A stretch of 42,182 nt of DNA from Nitrospirota bacterium (GCA_016201865.1 JACQCA010000085.1:1-42182); one strand, 5' to 3'; numbered from the stretch's first letter, positions 14,391-23,359 are shown. Notes: generated by a model from the letters alone, not told the origin. Numbers and translations are program-made.

Positions 14391-16103
14391 TTACTCCATG
14401 ACCAGCTCTTCTTGGGTGACGCGAAGAATCTCTTCCACCGTTGTAACGCCGCTCACCACCTTCCGGGCCCCGTCGTCCCGAAGCGTCCGCATCCCCTTTT
14501 CGACTGCGCGATTCTTGATCCGATTGGCATCCAGCTTGCTCAAGATCATCTGCCGGACCTCGTCGTCGATTAATAAAATTTCGTAGATCCCGGTCCGGCC
14601 GTGGTATCCGGTCCGCTTGCATGGGTCGCAGCCGACCGCCCGGTAAAAGGTCGGCCGCACCGTCGCGGTCTTAAACCCCAGCTTGGCGAGTTCCTCCGGC
14701 GTGGGCGTGTAGGCCTGCCGGCAGTCCAGGCAGAGGCACCGGATCAGCCGTTGCGCGATGATCGCGATCACGGAAGAGGAAACGAGGAAGGGCTCGATGC
14801 CCATGTCCAGAAGACGGGTGATGGCGCCGGCCGTGTCGTTGGTGTGAAGCGTTGAGAAAACCAGGTGACCCGTCAGCGAGGCATGGATCGCGATCTCGGC
14901 CGTCTCGACGTCCCGGATCTCGCCCACCATGATCACGTCCGGATCCTGACGGAGGATGGACCGCAGACCGTTGGCAAAGGTCAGATTGATCTTGGGGTTG
15001 ACCTGCATCTGCCCGATCCCCTTCAACTGGTACTCGATCGGGTCCTCAATCGTGATAATGTTTTTGTCCGGAGAATTAATCCGGTTGAGCGCCGCGTAGA
15101 GGGTCGTGGTCTTCCCGCTGCCGGTCGGGCCGGTCACGAGCACGATCCCGTGGCTCATCTGGATCAACTGGAGCATCGTATGCCGTTCTTCCGCCGTCAG
15201 ACCGATCTCCTCCAGATCCAAAAGGCTTGTGCTCTTGTCCAGGAGCCGCAAGACCACCCGTTCGCCGTGGGCCGTGGGAATGACCGAGACGCGGATATCG
15301 ACATCCCGACCGGCGATTTTGATCCCGATCCGGCCGTCCTGGGGCAGCCGCTTTTCGGCGATGTTCAATCCGGCCATGATCTTGATCCGAGAGATGATGC
15401 TGGACTGGAATCGTTTCGGCGGCGACAGGATTTTGTACATGATGCCGTCGATCCGGTAGCGGATTTCCAGATCGCGCTCAAACGGCTCGATGTGAATGTC
15501 GCTCGCCCGGTCCTTGACGGCCTGGAACAACGCGGAGTTCACCAACCGGATGATCGGCGCCTCGTCCGTCGCCTCCAAGAGATCCACCGGCTCCGAAAGC
15601 TCGCTGGCCAAAAGGTCCAGGCTCTCGGCGCTCAGGTCTTCGATCACCTGTTGCGCCGTATCCGAGGCGCGGTCGTACATCTGGTTGATGCAGTTGAGGA
15701 TCGCCTTGGCGGGCACCAGGACCGGACGGACGTCGCGGCCCAACAACGCCCGGACGTCGTCCAGCGCCGTCAGATGGAGCGGATCGGCCACGGCCGTCAT
15801 CACCGGGCCGTTTTCCTCGCGGATGGGAAGGAGTTCGTATCGTTTCGCAAACCCGATCGGGATTTTCGACAGAAGCGCCGGATCCACCTGAACCGGCAGC
15901 AGATCCGGAAGGCAGGGAAGACGGAACTGGAGACCCAGGGCATCGAGGATCTCGCCTTCCTTGACGGCGCGCATCCGAACCAGGATCTCGCCGAGGCGTC
16001 CCCCTTTTTCCCGCTGAAGGGCCAGGGCGTCCCGGATCGCCTCCGCCGAAACGGCAAACTTGTCTTGAAGAATCTGGCCGATGCGCTTCCACGGGCTGGA
16101 CAT
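14391..16103 (-). CDS. gspE: T2SS ATPase GspE
   Basis: This is the cytoplasmic motor ATPase, 570 aa. N1E/MshEN-like domains lie at ~1-150. The ATPase core has Walker A GPTGSGKT at 325-332, an Asp box around IITIEDPIEYQ, a Walker B-like region DPDVIMVGEIRD and a His box STLHTNDTAGAITRLLDMG. The zinc tetracysteine is CLDC...CDPCKRTGYHGR. All key residues are present, so an active enzyme is expected. The gene is 9 bp downstream of gspD and 6 bp upstream of gspF. Confidence 0.97.
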   Translation of the reverse strand: MSSPWKRIGQILQDKFAVSAEAIRDALALQREKGGRLGEILVRMRAVKEGEILDALGLQFRLPCLPDLLPVQVDPALLSKIPIGFAKRYELLPIREENGPVMTAVADPLHLTALDDVRALLGRDVRPVLVPAKAILNCINQMYDRASDTAQQVIEDLSAESLDLLASELSEPVDLLEATDEAPIIRLVNSALFQAVKDRASDIHIEPFERDLEIRYRIDGIMYKILSPPKRFQSSIISRIKIMAGLNIAEKRLPQDGRIGIKIAGRDVDIRVSVIPTAHGERVVLRLLDKSTSLLDLEEIGLTAEERHTMLQLIQMSHGIVLVTGPTGSGKTTTLYAALNRINSPDKNIITIEDPIEYQLKGIGQMQVNPKINLTFANGLRSILRQDPDVIMVGEIRDVETAEIAIHASLTGHLVFSTLHTNDTAGAITRLLDMGIEPFLVSSSVIAIIAQRLIRCLCLDCRQAYTPTPEELAKLGFKTATVRPTFYRAVGCDPCKRTGYHGRTGIYEILLIDDEVRQMILSKLDANRIKNRAVEKGMRTLRDDGARKVVSGVTTVEEILRVTQEELVME

Positions 16104-16112
16104 GGACGACGA

Positions 16113-17681
16113 CTACCTCTTGTCCTGCGGCGGGTTGATGCTGTTCAGAAATTGATAATTCGGTGTCTGATCTTTCAAAGTCCCTTCCGATATCGCCCGT
16201 TTCATGACATCGCTCTTTTGCTGCAGCAACGCATCCAGCTCCTGGTTTTCACGCACAACGTGCGGAGTGAGAAAGATGAGGAGATTTGATTTGGTCGCAT
16301 GCTTCGACTGAAATTTGAACAACCAACCGATCAGCGGGATGTCCCCTAACAGCGGGATTTTCGACTCGACCCGGCTGACGTCATCCCGCATCAATCCTCC
16401 GATCACAACCGTTTGATTCGTGGAGACGATCACCGTCGTCGTGGCCTCCCGCTTGTTCGTGGTCGGCCCCAGCTCGACCAGAACCGTCTGCGGCGTCTCG
16501 GCCAGGCTCGAGATCTCCTGGCGGACATCCATTCGAACCCGATCCCCTTCGAGAATCTCCGGCGTCAGTTCAAGCGTCACACCCACGTCCTGCCGGCTGA
16601 TCTGCCGCTGCGTCACGCCGCCCGTGACCTGGCTGCTGCCGGTCACAAACGGAACATTCTGGGCCACCACAATCTTGGCCTTCTGGTTGTTGGTTGTCAG
16701 GATCTGGGGCGTGGACAGCACATTGACATCCGATGAGCTCTGCAATGCCTTCAGAAGCACCTTGACATTAACGGTGCTGACGCCGATCTTGATGCCGGTG
16801 ATACTCGTCAGGGCCGCGATATCCTCCGGCGCCTCATTGAACCCGCCATAGGCCGTCAGATCCTTATTAGGCGACTGGTAACCGGCCACCGCCCCCAACG
16901 TCGTTCCCAGTTCTCGAAGTTTGTCCTGGCTCACTTCCATGATCACGGCCTCGACGTAAACCTGGCGGCGTCTTACGTCCAGTTTTTTGATCACCTCTTT
17001 GAGCATTTCATAATCTCGGGTCGACGCCGTGATCAGCAGAGCGTTGGTGGCCTTATCCGGAATGATCTGGATCGTGCCCTCGAATTCCCCCGGCGATTTA
17101 ATGACCGGCCGGCCGGCGGCGGGCGGCGCTCCGGTGCGGGTCACGAGGGAGGTCAAGAGTTTCGTCAACTCCTCGGCATTGGCATTCTCAAGATAGTAAA
17201 CATTGATATTCCGTTCCGGCGGGACTTCCGATACCGGAAGGATCTGGACCATCTCCCCCGTTGAGACGGCCGCGAGGCCCTTGATATCCAGAACGGACAG
17301 GAAAACCTGGTAGACTTTGTCTACGGAAATTTTGGCAGGTGAAAAGATCGTCACCTTCCCCCGCACGCGTTCATCAATGATGAAATTCTTGCCGATGATC
17401 TCGCTGACGAACTTCACGAACACCGGCAGATCGACATTGTTGAAATCGAGGGTGATCAACCGATCCTTTGCCGACTTGACCGGGACCGGTGCGGGCGCTG
17501 TCGGCGTCACAGGCGTCGGCGAGGCAGGCAGCGGAGGAGGCGGAGGCGGGCCCCCGCCGGATTCCGGAGATTGAGCCGCCGCCGGCGGGGTCGGGATCAG
17601 GCAAACGGCCAAACCGATGACGATCCGAAAAAGAAGAACCGGAACGGATATCGGGCCGGACGACCCGTTAACGAATCTCAT
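16113..17681 (-). CDS. gspD: T2SS outer-membrane secretin GspD (short form)
   Basis: This forms the outer-membrane exit channel. The 522-aa length is short for GspD (usually 600-750). Residues 1-37 are a signal peptide, ~40-68 a Pro-rich linker and ~74-150 the N0 domain (LDFNNVDLPVFVKFVSEI, DERVRGKVTI). A single KH-like N domain occupies ~158-236 (NVYYLENANAEELTKLL, IPDKATNALLITAS). The secretin domain covers ~240-490 with VYVEAVIMEVS, LLGDIPLIGWLFK and LLIFLTPHVV. The usual chain of N0-N1-N2-N3 seems reduced to N0 plus one domain. No lipobox is present, so a pilotin or the ExeA system may handle outer-membrane targeting. Confidence 0.94.
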   Translation of the reverse strand: MRFVNGSSGPISVPVLLFRIVIGLAVCLIPTPPAAAQSPESGGGPPPPPPLPASPTPVTPTAPAPVPVKSAKDRLITLDFNNVDLPVFVKFVSEIIGKNFIIDERVRGKVTIFSPAKISVDKVYQVFLSVLDIKGLAAVSTGEMVQILPVSEVPPERNINVYYLENANAEELTKLLTSLVTRTGAPPAAGRPVIKSPGEFEGTIQIIPDKATNALLITASTRDYEMLKEVIKKLDVRRRQVYVEAVIMEVSQDKLRELGTTLGAVAGYQSPNKDLTAYGGFNEAPEDIAALTSITGIKIGVSTVNVKVLLKALQSSSDVNVLSTPQILTTNNQKAKIVVAQNVPFVTGSSQVTGGVTQRQISRQDVGVTLELTPEILEGDRVRMDVRQEISSLAETPQTVLVELGPTTNKREATTTVIVSTNQTVVIGGLMRDDVSRVESKIPLLGDIPLIGWLFKFQSKHATKSNLLIFLTPHVVRENQELDALLQQKSDVMKRAISEGTLKDQTPNYQFLNSINPPQDKR

Positions 17682-18543
17682 AGGCGAACGACTCTTTTTG
17701 ATTGTTCCGCAACAGATCCAACGTGATGTTGGATTGCTCCCGGAGTTGCGTGAAGACCTGCATGAAGGTCTGCGGGTCTTTGACTTCGACCCCGTTGATG
17801 CGTTGGATCACATCGCCGTTTCTAAGCCCGATCCGCTCGTAGAAACTGGCGGGCGAGATCGAGACGATTCGGAAGCCGTCGCTCTTTCCTTCCGGGGTCA
17901 AGTTCGGGACCACACGGGCCTTCGTCATAAGCTGCGGCAGATCCTCAAGCGCCGCCGTCACTTCATGCTTATCCAAAATCCAATTGTTCGGGACTCCGGC
18001 CGGTCGGATCGCCGGCGGGGCCGGGGCCAATATTGGAACCGGGAAGGAAACCGCCGGTTGTCCCGGGACGCCCTCTTCCTGCAGGCCCAGGGTCTCCCGG
18101 ATATCCCCGCGAAGAAACGTCACCTCATTGCGGGTAATTGCGATCAGCTTGGCATCCGTCCCGACCAGATCTTCAAGGTGATAGAGTCGTTGCTCTTTGG
18201 TCGCCAGATCCTCGATCACGGCCAAGGACTCCTCCGACTCTCCCACGATCGTCCCCACCAACCGCACCCGAAGCGGGGGAAGCGGAACCGGTTGAGGTCT
18301 GGCTTCCTCCGGCGGACCGATGGCGGCCGACGGTTTGGTTCCAAAGATATTCCGCTCCACGATGGACGAATAGATCTCCATGGTGGGCCTCACTTGCGCC
18401 TCGGTCGTCGTGATGGAGACGGTGGGTGCGGGAGGCGGCAGTTCCAATTGCCGGCCGATGAACAGATTCACCAAGTCGGCCACAAAATAGCTGAAACCCA
18501 ACAGGAACAAGACATTCAAGGTCCAAAGATATCGTCTGATCAT
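17668..18543 (-). CDS. gspC: T2SS inner-membrane protein GspC with PDZ domain
   Basis: I choose the ATG at 18541-18543 because GGAGG lies 8 nt upstream; a GTG three codons earlier would overlap that site. The 291-aa protein has a transmembrane segment ~6-28 (LWTLNVLFLLGFSYFVADLV), an HR domain (~80-150, RLVGTIVGESEESLAVIED), a linker, and a C-terminal PDZ domain (~212-285, GFRIVSISPASFYERIGLRNGDVIQRINGV). GspC links the platform to the secretin N0 domain. It is the first gene of the operon and overlaps gspD by 14 bp. Confidence 0.93.
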   Translation of the reverse strand: MIRRYLWTLNVLFLLGFSYFVADLVNLFIGRQLELPPPAPTVSITTTEAQVRPTMEIYSSIVERNIFGTKPSAAIGPPEEARPQPVPLPPLRVRLVGTIVGESEESLAVIEDLATKEQRLYHLEDLVGTDAKLIAITRNEVTFLRGDIRETLGLQEEGVPGQPAVSFPVPILAPAPPAIRPAGVPNNWILDKHEVTAALEDLPQLMTKARVVPNLTPEGKSDGFRIVSISPASFYERIGLRNGDVIQRINGVEVKDPQTFMQVFTQLREQSNITLDLLRNNQKESFAYEIR

Positions 18544-18602
18544 GGCGAGCACCTCCCATGCCGGAGTCCAAATGCAAATGCCTGCTTTCGAGAACCTTTT
18601 AA

Positions 18603-18631
18603 ATTATAGACGTTTTCTGAGAAAAGTTCAA
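18603..18631 (-). promoter_or_regulatory. Sigma-70 promoter of the gsp operon
   Basis: On the minus strand, TTGAAC (18626-18631), a 17-bp spacer and a perfect TATAAT (18603-18608) precede gspC. The predicted leader is about 50 nt. Confidence 0.75.
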
Positions 18632-18658
18632 TGATCTTGTCGTTTAAGCGGCAAACGT

Positions 18659-19069
18659 TTAGGGACCGGAAGACTCTATCTTTGTCACAAAGGATTGCAC
18701 AATGAAGACCTTCTGATTATTGCTCTGTTGATCCGCCGGAAAGAGGAAGAAGCCGGAACGGTTTGGGGAGAAACCCTGGGTCACTCCATAGAGAAGCTCT
18801 CCATCCTTGAACTGGACAATGACTTTCTTCCCATAGGCAGATTTTTCAATGCCTGAAAAATCCTTGAGCTCCTGATAGCCTTTACGCCCCACAAAATTTT
18901 TCACAAAAAAGATCGCCTTGAGCTGAGAAACCGTAATCTCAATGGGTTTTTTATCGGGGGGCTGATCCAATACATTGAGATGGAAGCTGTCTTTGTTTGG
19001 GAAGAAGTCGTGAGAGTAGCCTTTCATGATCTTGCCGTTCTGGAAACGGACAACAATCTTCTGATCCAT
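18659..19069 (-). CDS. Conserved hypothetical protein with two DUF6982-like repeats
   Basis: This is a 136-aa protein with no signal peptide. It consists of two related units: residues ~4-60 (KIVVRFQNGKIMKGYSHDFF, then FHLNV and ITVSQLKAIFFVK) and ~75-134 (KKVIVQFKDGELLYGVTQGF, then GFFLFP and FIVQSFVTKIE). Each starts with a V-V-x-F-x-D/N-G strand and ends in a short beta hairpin. This pattern matches DUF6982-type domains, which often occur near PilZ or pilus genes. It has its own promoter (19108-19136). Molecular function is unknown; it lies between exeA and the gsp operon. Confidence 0.65.
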   Translation of the reverse strand: MDQKIVVRFQNGKIMKGYSHDFFPNKDSFHLNVLDQPPDKKPIEITVSQLKAIFFVKNFVGRKGYQELKDFSGIEKSAYGKKVIVQFKDGELLYGVTQGFSPNRSGFFLFPADQQSNNQKVFIVQSFVTKIESSGP

Positions 19070-19107
19070 GGACTTTCACACACTCCGGGCATTAATCAAC
19101 TCAGGCA

Positions 19108-19136
19108 CTTATACCAAAGCAATTCTTTAGAGTCAA
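19108..19136 (-). promoter_or_regulatory. Sigma-70 promoter of the 18659-19069 gene
   Basis: TTGACT (19131-19136), a 17-bp spacer and TATAAG (19108-19113) are read on the minus strand. The leader is about 30 nt. Confidence 0.65.
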
Positions 19137-19146
19137 TACAGGAGAA

Positions 19147-20922
19147 TCATAGATCGCCGATCTGGAGCCCGGGCGTTTCCCTGAACATCACCCTCGACAA
19201 GACAAGGTAACTTTCAAAATCAAAGCGGCTGCTGTCCCTGAGGCCGTATTTCTGTTGGAAGAAACGAATCGCCCGCTTGGTGTTTGGACCCAAAACGCCG
19301 TCCGCTTTTCCAAGATATAACCCCTGGACCTTCAGGGCTTTCTGAATGGTCTTGACGGATGAATCCGTTCCTTTTGACTTGAGCGGCAAGGCAATGCCGG
19401 GAAGCCGTTTAAAGTAGACCGTGCCTTTCTCCCCCCACAAGGTCTGCAAGAGATCCAGATCATAGGTCGTCTTCCCGTTTAAAGGATCAAGGATCGTCGC
19501 GTCTTGGTCGGTGAGATGAACCAACACCGCATCGGTCAGGGTCGTGCCGTGCGTCCAGTGTCCCCGGATCAGGCAGGGATAATCGAGTATCCGGATCCGT
19601 TTCAGGTCGATCGGAAAACGATAGGCCGAAAATCCGTTGACGGACATGAATCGATCTCCGTCCGAATCCTTGAATCCCCCGGAAGGAAGAGAGGCCGAGT
19701 TTCCCCAGATTTTCAGCAAGGTCAACAAGGCCGCGTTGTGCGTCTCCTCCGGACGGACCGCCCGAAACACACCGTTCTCATCAAATCGGCCCGCGCCGTC
19801 CTTCCGAGGCGGAGACACGACGGTCTCGGTCGGTTTCGCAACGGGAGCGGGCTTCGGTTCGGTCTCCTCGGTCGCCGCAACCGGAAGCGCGTTGGAAGCG
19901 ACCGAGGGCTCCGGTTGCATCGAGTTCTCGATCGTCTTTCGGGCGGCGCGCCACGCCGGCACTCCCCACACGAGCCCGGCCAAGAGCGTCAACAACAGAC
20001 CGATGATCGTCGCACCGAGGGGGCTGAACCACGGCGCCTTCGACCGGTCCCGGCCTTCGGTTTCTCGTCGTCGTTGGGCGGTCGGGCGAACCGTCCTCCC
20101 CTCCGCGTTTCCGGTCGGCGGGCCTTCCAACTCCGTCGCGGCCCGCGCCACGGCGGCATCATCCACCACGCGGCTTTCCCGGGCATAAGCGGCCAACAAC
20201 GCCTTGTCACATAGAATATTAATCAGTCGGGGAACTCCTCCGCTGCAATGGTAAAGTTTCTCAAGCGCCTTGGGAGTAAAGAGCAAGCGATCATGCCCCC
20301 CCGCCACCTTGAGACGATACGCCACATAGGCCTTCGTCTCCTCCAAATCCAGCGGGGCGATGTGGTACCGGATCGCAATACGCTGATTGAGCTGGCGCAG
20401 CTCCCGGACTTGAAGCTTCTCCCGGAGTTCCGGCTGACCGATCAGGAGGATCTGGAGCAGTTTTTCCTTTTCGGTCTCGAGATTCGAAAGCATCCGGATC
20501 TCCTCCAGGCATTCGATCGAGAGATTCTGCCCTTCGTCGATGATCAGGAGGGCGTTTCCCCCTTCGGCCAAGGCCTGCAGTAGAAACCGGTTCAGCGTTT
20601 CGACCAACTCCTTTTTCGAGGCAGCGTCTCCGGGAATCCCGAAGTCCTGGTTGATGGCCTGCAACAGCTCGATCGTGCTGAGGCTGGGATTGAAGATCAT
20701 GGAGGTCCGGATCTTTTTGTCCAGTTTCTCCAGTAACAATCGCGAAAGCGTGGTCTTCCCGGTTCCGACCTCACCCGTCACGACGATGAACCCTTTTCGC
20801 TCCTGGATTCCGTACCGGATGTGATCGAAGGCCTCTTCGTGTTTCTTGCTGAAAAAGAAGAATCGGGGGTCGGGGGTTAGGTTGAAGGGAATCTCGGTGA
20901 ATTGGAAGAACGTCTCATACAT
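19147..20922 (-). CDS. GspA/ExeA-type AAA ATPase with peptidoglycan-binding C-terminus
   Basis: This is a 591-aa, three-part protein. Residues 1-~265 are an ExeA AAA ATPase (YETFFQFTEIPFNLTPDP; Walker A GEVGTGKT at 50-57; Walker B NALLIIDEGQNLS). A transmembrane segment lies at ~300-322 (IIGLLLTLLAGLVWGVPAW). The periplasmic part holds a C39-peptidase-like fold without an obvious catalytic Cys (~395-500; HWTHGTTLTDAVLVHLTD) and a peptidoglycan_binding_1 domain (~508-585; IQKALKVQGLYLGKADGVLG). In Aeromonas, ExeA with ExeB helps the secretin ExeD cross and assemble in the peptidoglycan. Its position near the gsp operon supports the same role. Confidence 0.9.
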   Translation of the reverse strand: MYETFFQFTEIPFNLTPDPRFFFFSKKHEEAFDHIRYGIQERKGFIVVTGEVGTGKTTLSRLLLEKLDKKIRTSMIFNPSLSTIELLQAINQDFGIPGDAASKKELVETLNRFLLQALAEGGNALLIIDEGQNLSIECLEEIRMLSNLETEKEKLLQILLIGQPELREKLQVRELRQLNQRIAIRYHIAPLDLEETKAYVAYRLKVAGGHDRLLFTPKALEKLYHCSGGVPRLINILCDKALLAAYARESRVVDDAAVARAATELEGPPTGNAEGRTVRPTAQRRRETEGRDRSKAPWFSPLGATIIGLLLTLLAGLVWGVPAWRAARKTIENSMQPEPSVASNALPVAATEETEPKPAPVAKPTETVVSPPRKDGAGRFDENGVFRAVRPEETHNAALLTLLKIWGNSASLPSGGFKDSDGDRFMSVNGFSAYRFPIDLKRIRILDYPCLIRGHWTHGTTLTDAVLVHLTDQDATILDPLNGKTTYDLDLLQTLWGEKGTVYFKRLPGIALPLKSKGTDSSVKTIQKALKVQGLYLGKADGVLGPNTKRAIRFFQQKYGLRDSSRFDFESYLVLSRVMFRETPGLQIGDL

Positions 20923-20962
20923 GGATTCGCGAATCCCTCATCGGGATTGGACCTGCTGGATG

Positions 20963-20985
20963 GGGACGGATTTGAAATCTGTCCC
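20963..20985. repeat. Short palindrome, family B copy 2
   Basis: GGGACGGATTT and its mirrored half AAATCTGTCCC meet at a single G, with one G-T wobble. It lies about 20 bp beyond the stop of the 21006 gene. Confidence 0.75.
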
Positions 20986-21005
20986 TTCCCACTCCCCCGT
21001 CCGTG

Positions 21006-23066
21006 CTATTCATACCGGTTCCCGTTCAGGTCCAAGTACCGGATCCGTGTTTCCTTTTGGATGATCGTTCCGGCGCGAAGCCCGGGCCGCGTCTTGACGT
21101 TGACCACAAACACCTTCTTCTGGTTCGGCGCCAGTTCCGTCACCTGCCAGACGAGACCTCCCTCCTGCCGTTCGGACGGCTGCGGATCGGAATTGACGTA
21201 TTCCAGTTCGGTCGGAAGCAGGTCGGTGATCACGACGTTCCGGGCAATCCCCGATCCGGAATTGATCGCGGTCAGTTGATACGAAATGATCCCGCCCGGA
21301 ATCGTGTCGCGGGCCCCCTGCTGCGTCGAGACGGTCACGATCGGCAGCGTGTAATGAAAAACCTTGGTCGTCCGGGCCGAGACCGACCGATCCAGTTTCG
21401 ACTGGGCCACGAGATGGGTCTCCAATTTCTGTCCGTCGGACTGCCGGACCGGAACCGTGATGTGAACCATCACCGGGAAGGCCTCCCGGCTTCCCATCGG
21501 AGGCGTCTCGGTCAAGGTCGGTTCCGTGGATTGGTACAGGCCGTCATTGTTTTGGTCGACATAGACCAGGCCTTCCACGGCGTCGCTCCCCTCCAGGCGC
21601 AGGCGGAAGGCGTCCGCGCCGTTGCCCATGTTCTTCACGACATAGGGGAGATCCAGGGCGTCTCCGGGCGTCACGGTGATCTCCTCCCGCGAACCTTCTA
21701 ATTTCACCATCGCCACCTGCTCCACCGTCACTAAGGGAGAGGACAACAGGATCGGCTCGCCCCCGGCCGACATCTCCAGGCCGCCGCGGTTGATGATCTC
21801 CTGGCCCGCCGTCGCTTCATCGCCGACCTTGAAGTGGACCTCCATCCGCCGGGACGACTGGCTGGGAAGATTTTCCAGGGTCCAGGCCAGCGTCCGGGAG
21901 GCCTGCTCGACGATATTCGGGGTGGGCTGCGCCGACAGAAAGATCAGATTGGGATGATACGCATACTGGAACTTCACCTCGCGGGCTTCGGCGCCGCCCG
22001 CATTCTGGAGGATCAGCATATAGCTGAGACGATCGCCCGGCTTGACGCGTTCCTTGTCCGCCTTGAAGTCCGCGCGAATCAGCGGCCCCTTCGAGTTCAC
22101 GGCGGCCTTCACGAGTTGAGAAATATTCGGATCGAACGAGGATGAGACTAAAATCTCAAACTCTTTCTTCTGCCCGTCCGCCGTCGACGGCGGGAGATGG
22201 ATCTGGAGGACGATCGAGGCCGACCGGTTCACGTCCAACACGGGCGAGGCCTGAACGGACCGTTCGTTCGCGTCCACCTGGCCGTTCCCGTTCTCGTCCG
22301 CATAGAAGACCGGCTGATATTCCGGCGGAAGCGTCGTTCGGACATTGAAGGCGTCCTCCGCATTGCCGGTATTGGTAATCCGCAACGGAATGAGTCCCGA
22401 TTCGCCGGGATAGATCGAGAGCGACTCGCCCTTCGCCTCCACCTTCAGATCCGCGACCTGCATGATCGTGAGCGAAAACCCTTTTTGCGTCCCCCCGGCC
22501 GGAAGGGGAAGGGTCTGGGTCGTCGGCGGTTTCGTCTTACGCGGCGCGGCCGATTTCGGAATGGTTGGAGGGGACGACTCGTTCGCGACGGCCGGCGGCG
22601 CTTTTGGCACGGCCGGCGGCTTCGGGGCCTTCTCCGGTTTCTTCGCGATCTTCGGCGGAGGCGTCGGCGGCTGCGGCTTGGCCGCCGGTTCCTGAGGCTT
22701 GGACGATTTTTCGGCGATCTCTTTCTTCAGTCTCGGAACCAATGGGCTGTCCGGAAACTCGTGCTGAAGCTGTTGCAGGATCACCTCGGCCTCGGAGGTC
22801 CGCTTCAGATCGAGATAGGCCCGGCTCAGCCAGTAGAAGGCCAGGTCGCGGATGTTGCTGCCGGGATATTTTTTCAGAAGATCGTTGAACTTCGTCGCGG
22901 CCGCAAGCGGCTGCTTCTTCTCCATCAAGGACTGGCCCTGATAGAAGAGGGCCGTGTCCTCCTTTTCCTGGGCCGGAGCGGTGGCGGCAAGACCGAACGG
23001 GAATAACAACGACAACAGACAAATAATGAACAGGCCTTTGCGGATCACCCCTGGCCCAACGCGCAT
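21006..23066 (-). CDS. Exported TPR and DUF11/CARDB-like beta-domain protein
   Basis: The start is placed at the ATG at 23064-23066, preceded by GGAGAGGA. Two upstream in-frame ATGs (23087, 23114) lack a Shine-Dalgarno. After a signal peptide (GLFIICLLSLLFPFGLAATA) come two TPR-like units (ALFYQGQSLMEKKQPLAAATK; IRDLAFYWLSRAYLDL). A Pro/Lys/Ala-rich linker of ~80 residues follows, then several beta-sandwich domains, two with calcium-loop-like inserts (DENGNGQVDANE; DQNNDGLYQSTE). A DUF11-type domain ends the protein (GGIISYQLTAINSGSG; VVITDLLPTELEYV). The linker probably spans peptidoglycan. Function is unknown; the TPR front resembles YbgF/CpoB-like proteins. Confidence 0.7.
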   Translation of the reverse strand: MRVGPGVIRKGLFIICLLSLLFPFGLAATAPAQEKEDTALFYQGQSLMEKKQPLAAATKFNDLLKKYPGSNIRDLAFYWLSRAYLDLKRTSEAEVILQQLQHEFPDSPLVPRLKKEIAEKSSKPQEPAAKPQPPTPPPKIAKKPEKAPKPPAVPKAPPAVANESSPPTIPKSAAPRKTKPPTTQTLPLPAGGTQKGFSLTIMQVADLKVEAKGESLSIYPGESGLIPLRITNTGNAEDAFNVRTTLPPEYQPVFYADENGNGQVDANERSVQASPVLDVNRSASIVLQIHLPPSTADGQKKEFEILVSSSFDPNISQLVKAAVNSKGPLIRADFKADKERVKPGDRLSYMLILQNAGGAEAREVKFQYAYHPNLIFLSAQPTPNIVEQASRTLAWTLENLPSQSSRRMEVHFKVGDEATAGQEIINRGGLEMSAGGEPILLSSPLVTVEQVAMVKLEGSREEITVTPGDALDLPYVVKNMGNGADAFRLRLEGSDAVEGLVYVDQNNDGLYQSTEPTLTETPPMGSREAFPVMVHITVPVRQSDGQKLETHLVAQSKLDRSVSARTTKVFHYTLPIVTVSTQQGARDTIPGGIISYQLTAINSGSGIARNVVITDLLPTELEYVNSDPQPSERQEGGLVWQVTELAPNQKKVFVVNVKTRPGLRAGTIIQKETRIRYLDLNGNRYE

Positions 23067-23104
23067 GAAATCCTCTCCGGCTCGCATGAAGACAAACCCG
23101 CCAT

Positions 23105-23133
23105 AATCTGTCACATTTCAGATGGTTTGTCAA
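23105..23133 (-). promoter_or_regulatory. Possible sigma-70 promoter of the 21006-23066 gene
   Basis: TTGACA (23128-23133) is followed 17 bp later by CAGATT (23105-23110) on the minus strand. The -35 is perfect and the -10 weak. It gives a leader of ~30 nt to the start at 23066 and argues against the start at 23114. Confidence 0.45.
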
Positions 23134-23288
23134 CAAATTTGTCCTCTAAAACCGGCGCATTGGAGACAGGGATTAAACCGACCGCCGCGCCGTGCGCACG
23201 AGGATGGGCGGAAATTTTTCTATTTTCCTGTTTCATCTAAGATAATCGCGGCGGGTTGGGTAAGGTTTTCTCATAGGCCTTCCTTCTC

Positions 23289-23316
23289 TTGATTTTACCC
23301 CTTCAGTGTGTAATAA
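23289..23316 (+). promoter_or_regulatory. Possible promoter of the VapB-like gene
   Basis: TTGATT (23289-23294), a 16-bp spacer and TAATAA (23311-23316) lie about 40 bp before the ATG at 23360. Confidence 0.45.
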
Positions 23317-23359
23317 TTGTTCAGAATATGCGCATTTATTTGAAGAGGGGTAGACGAAA

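Noticed and set aside
14865-16289. Long plus-strand frame opposite gspE (474 codons)
   Set aside because: The minus strand encodes GspE with all ATPase motifs; the long antisense frame results from GC-rich codon bias and shows no recognisable domain.
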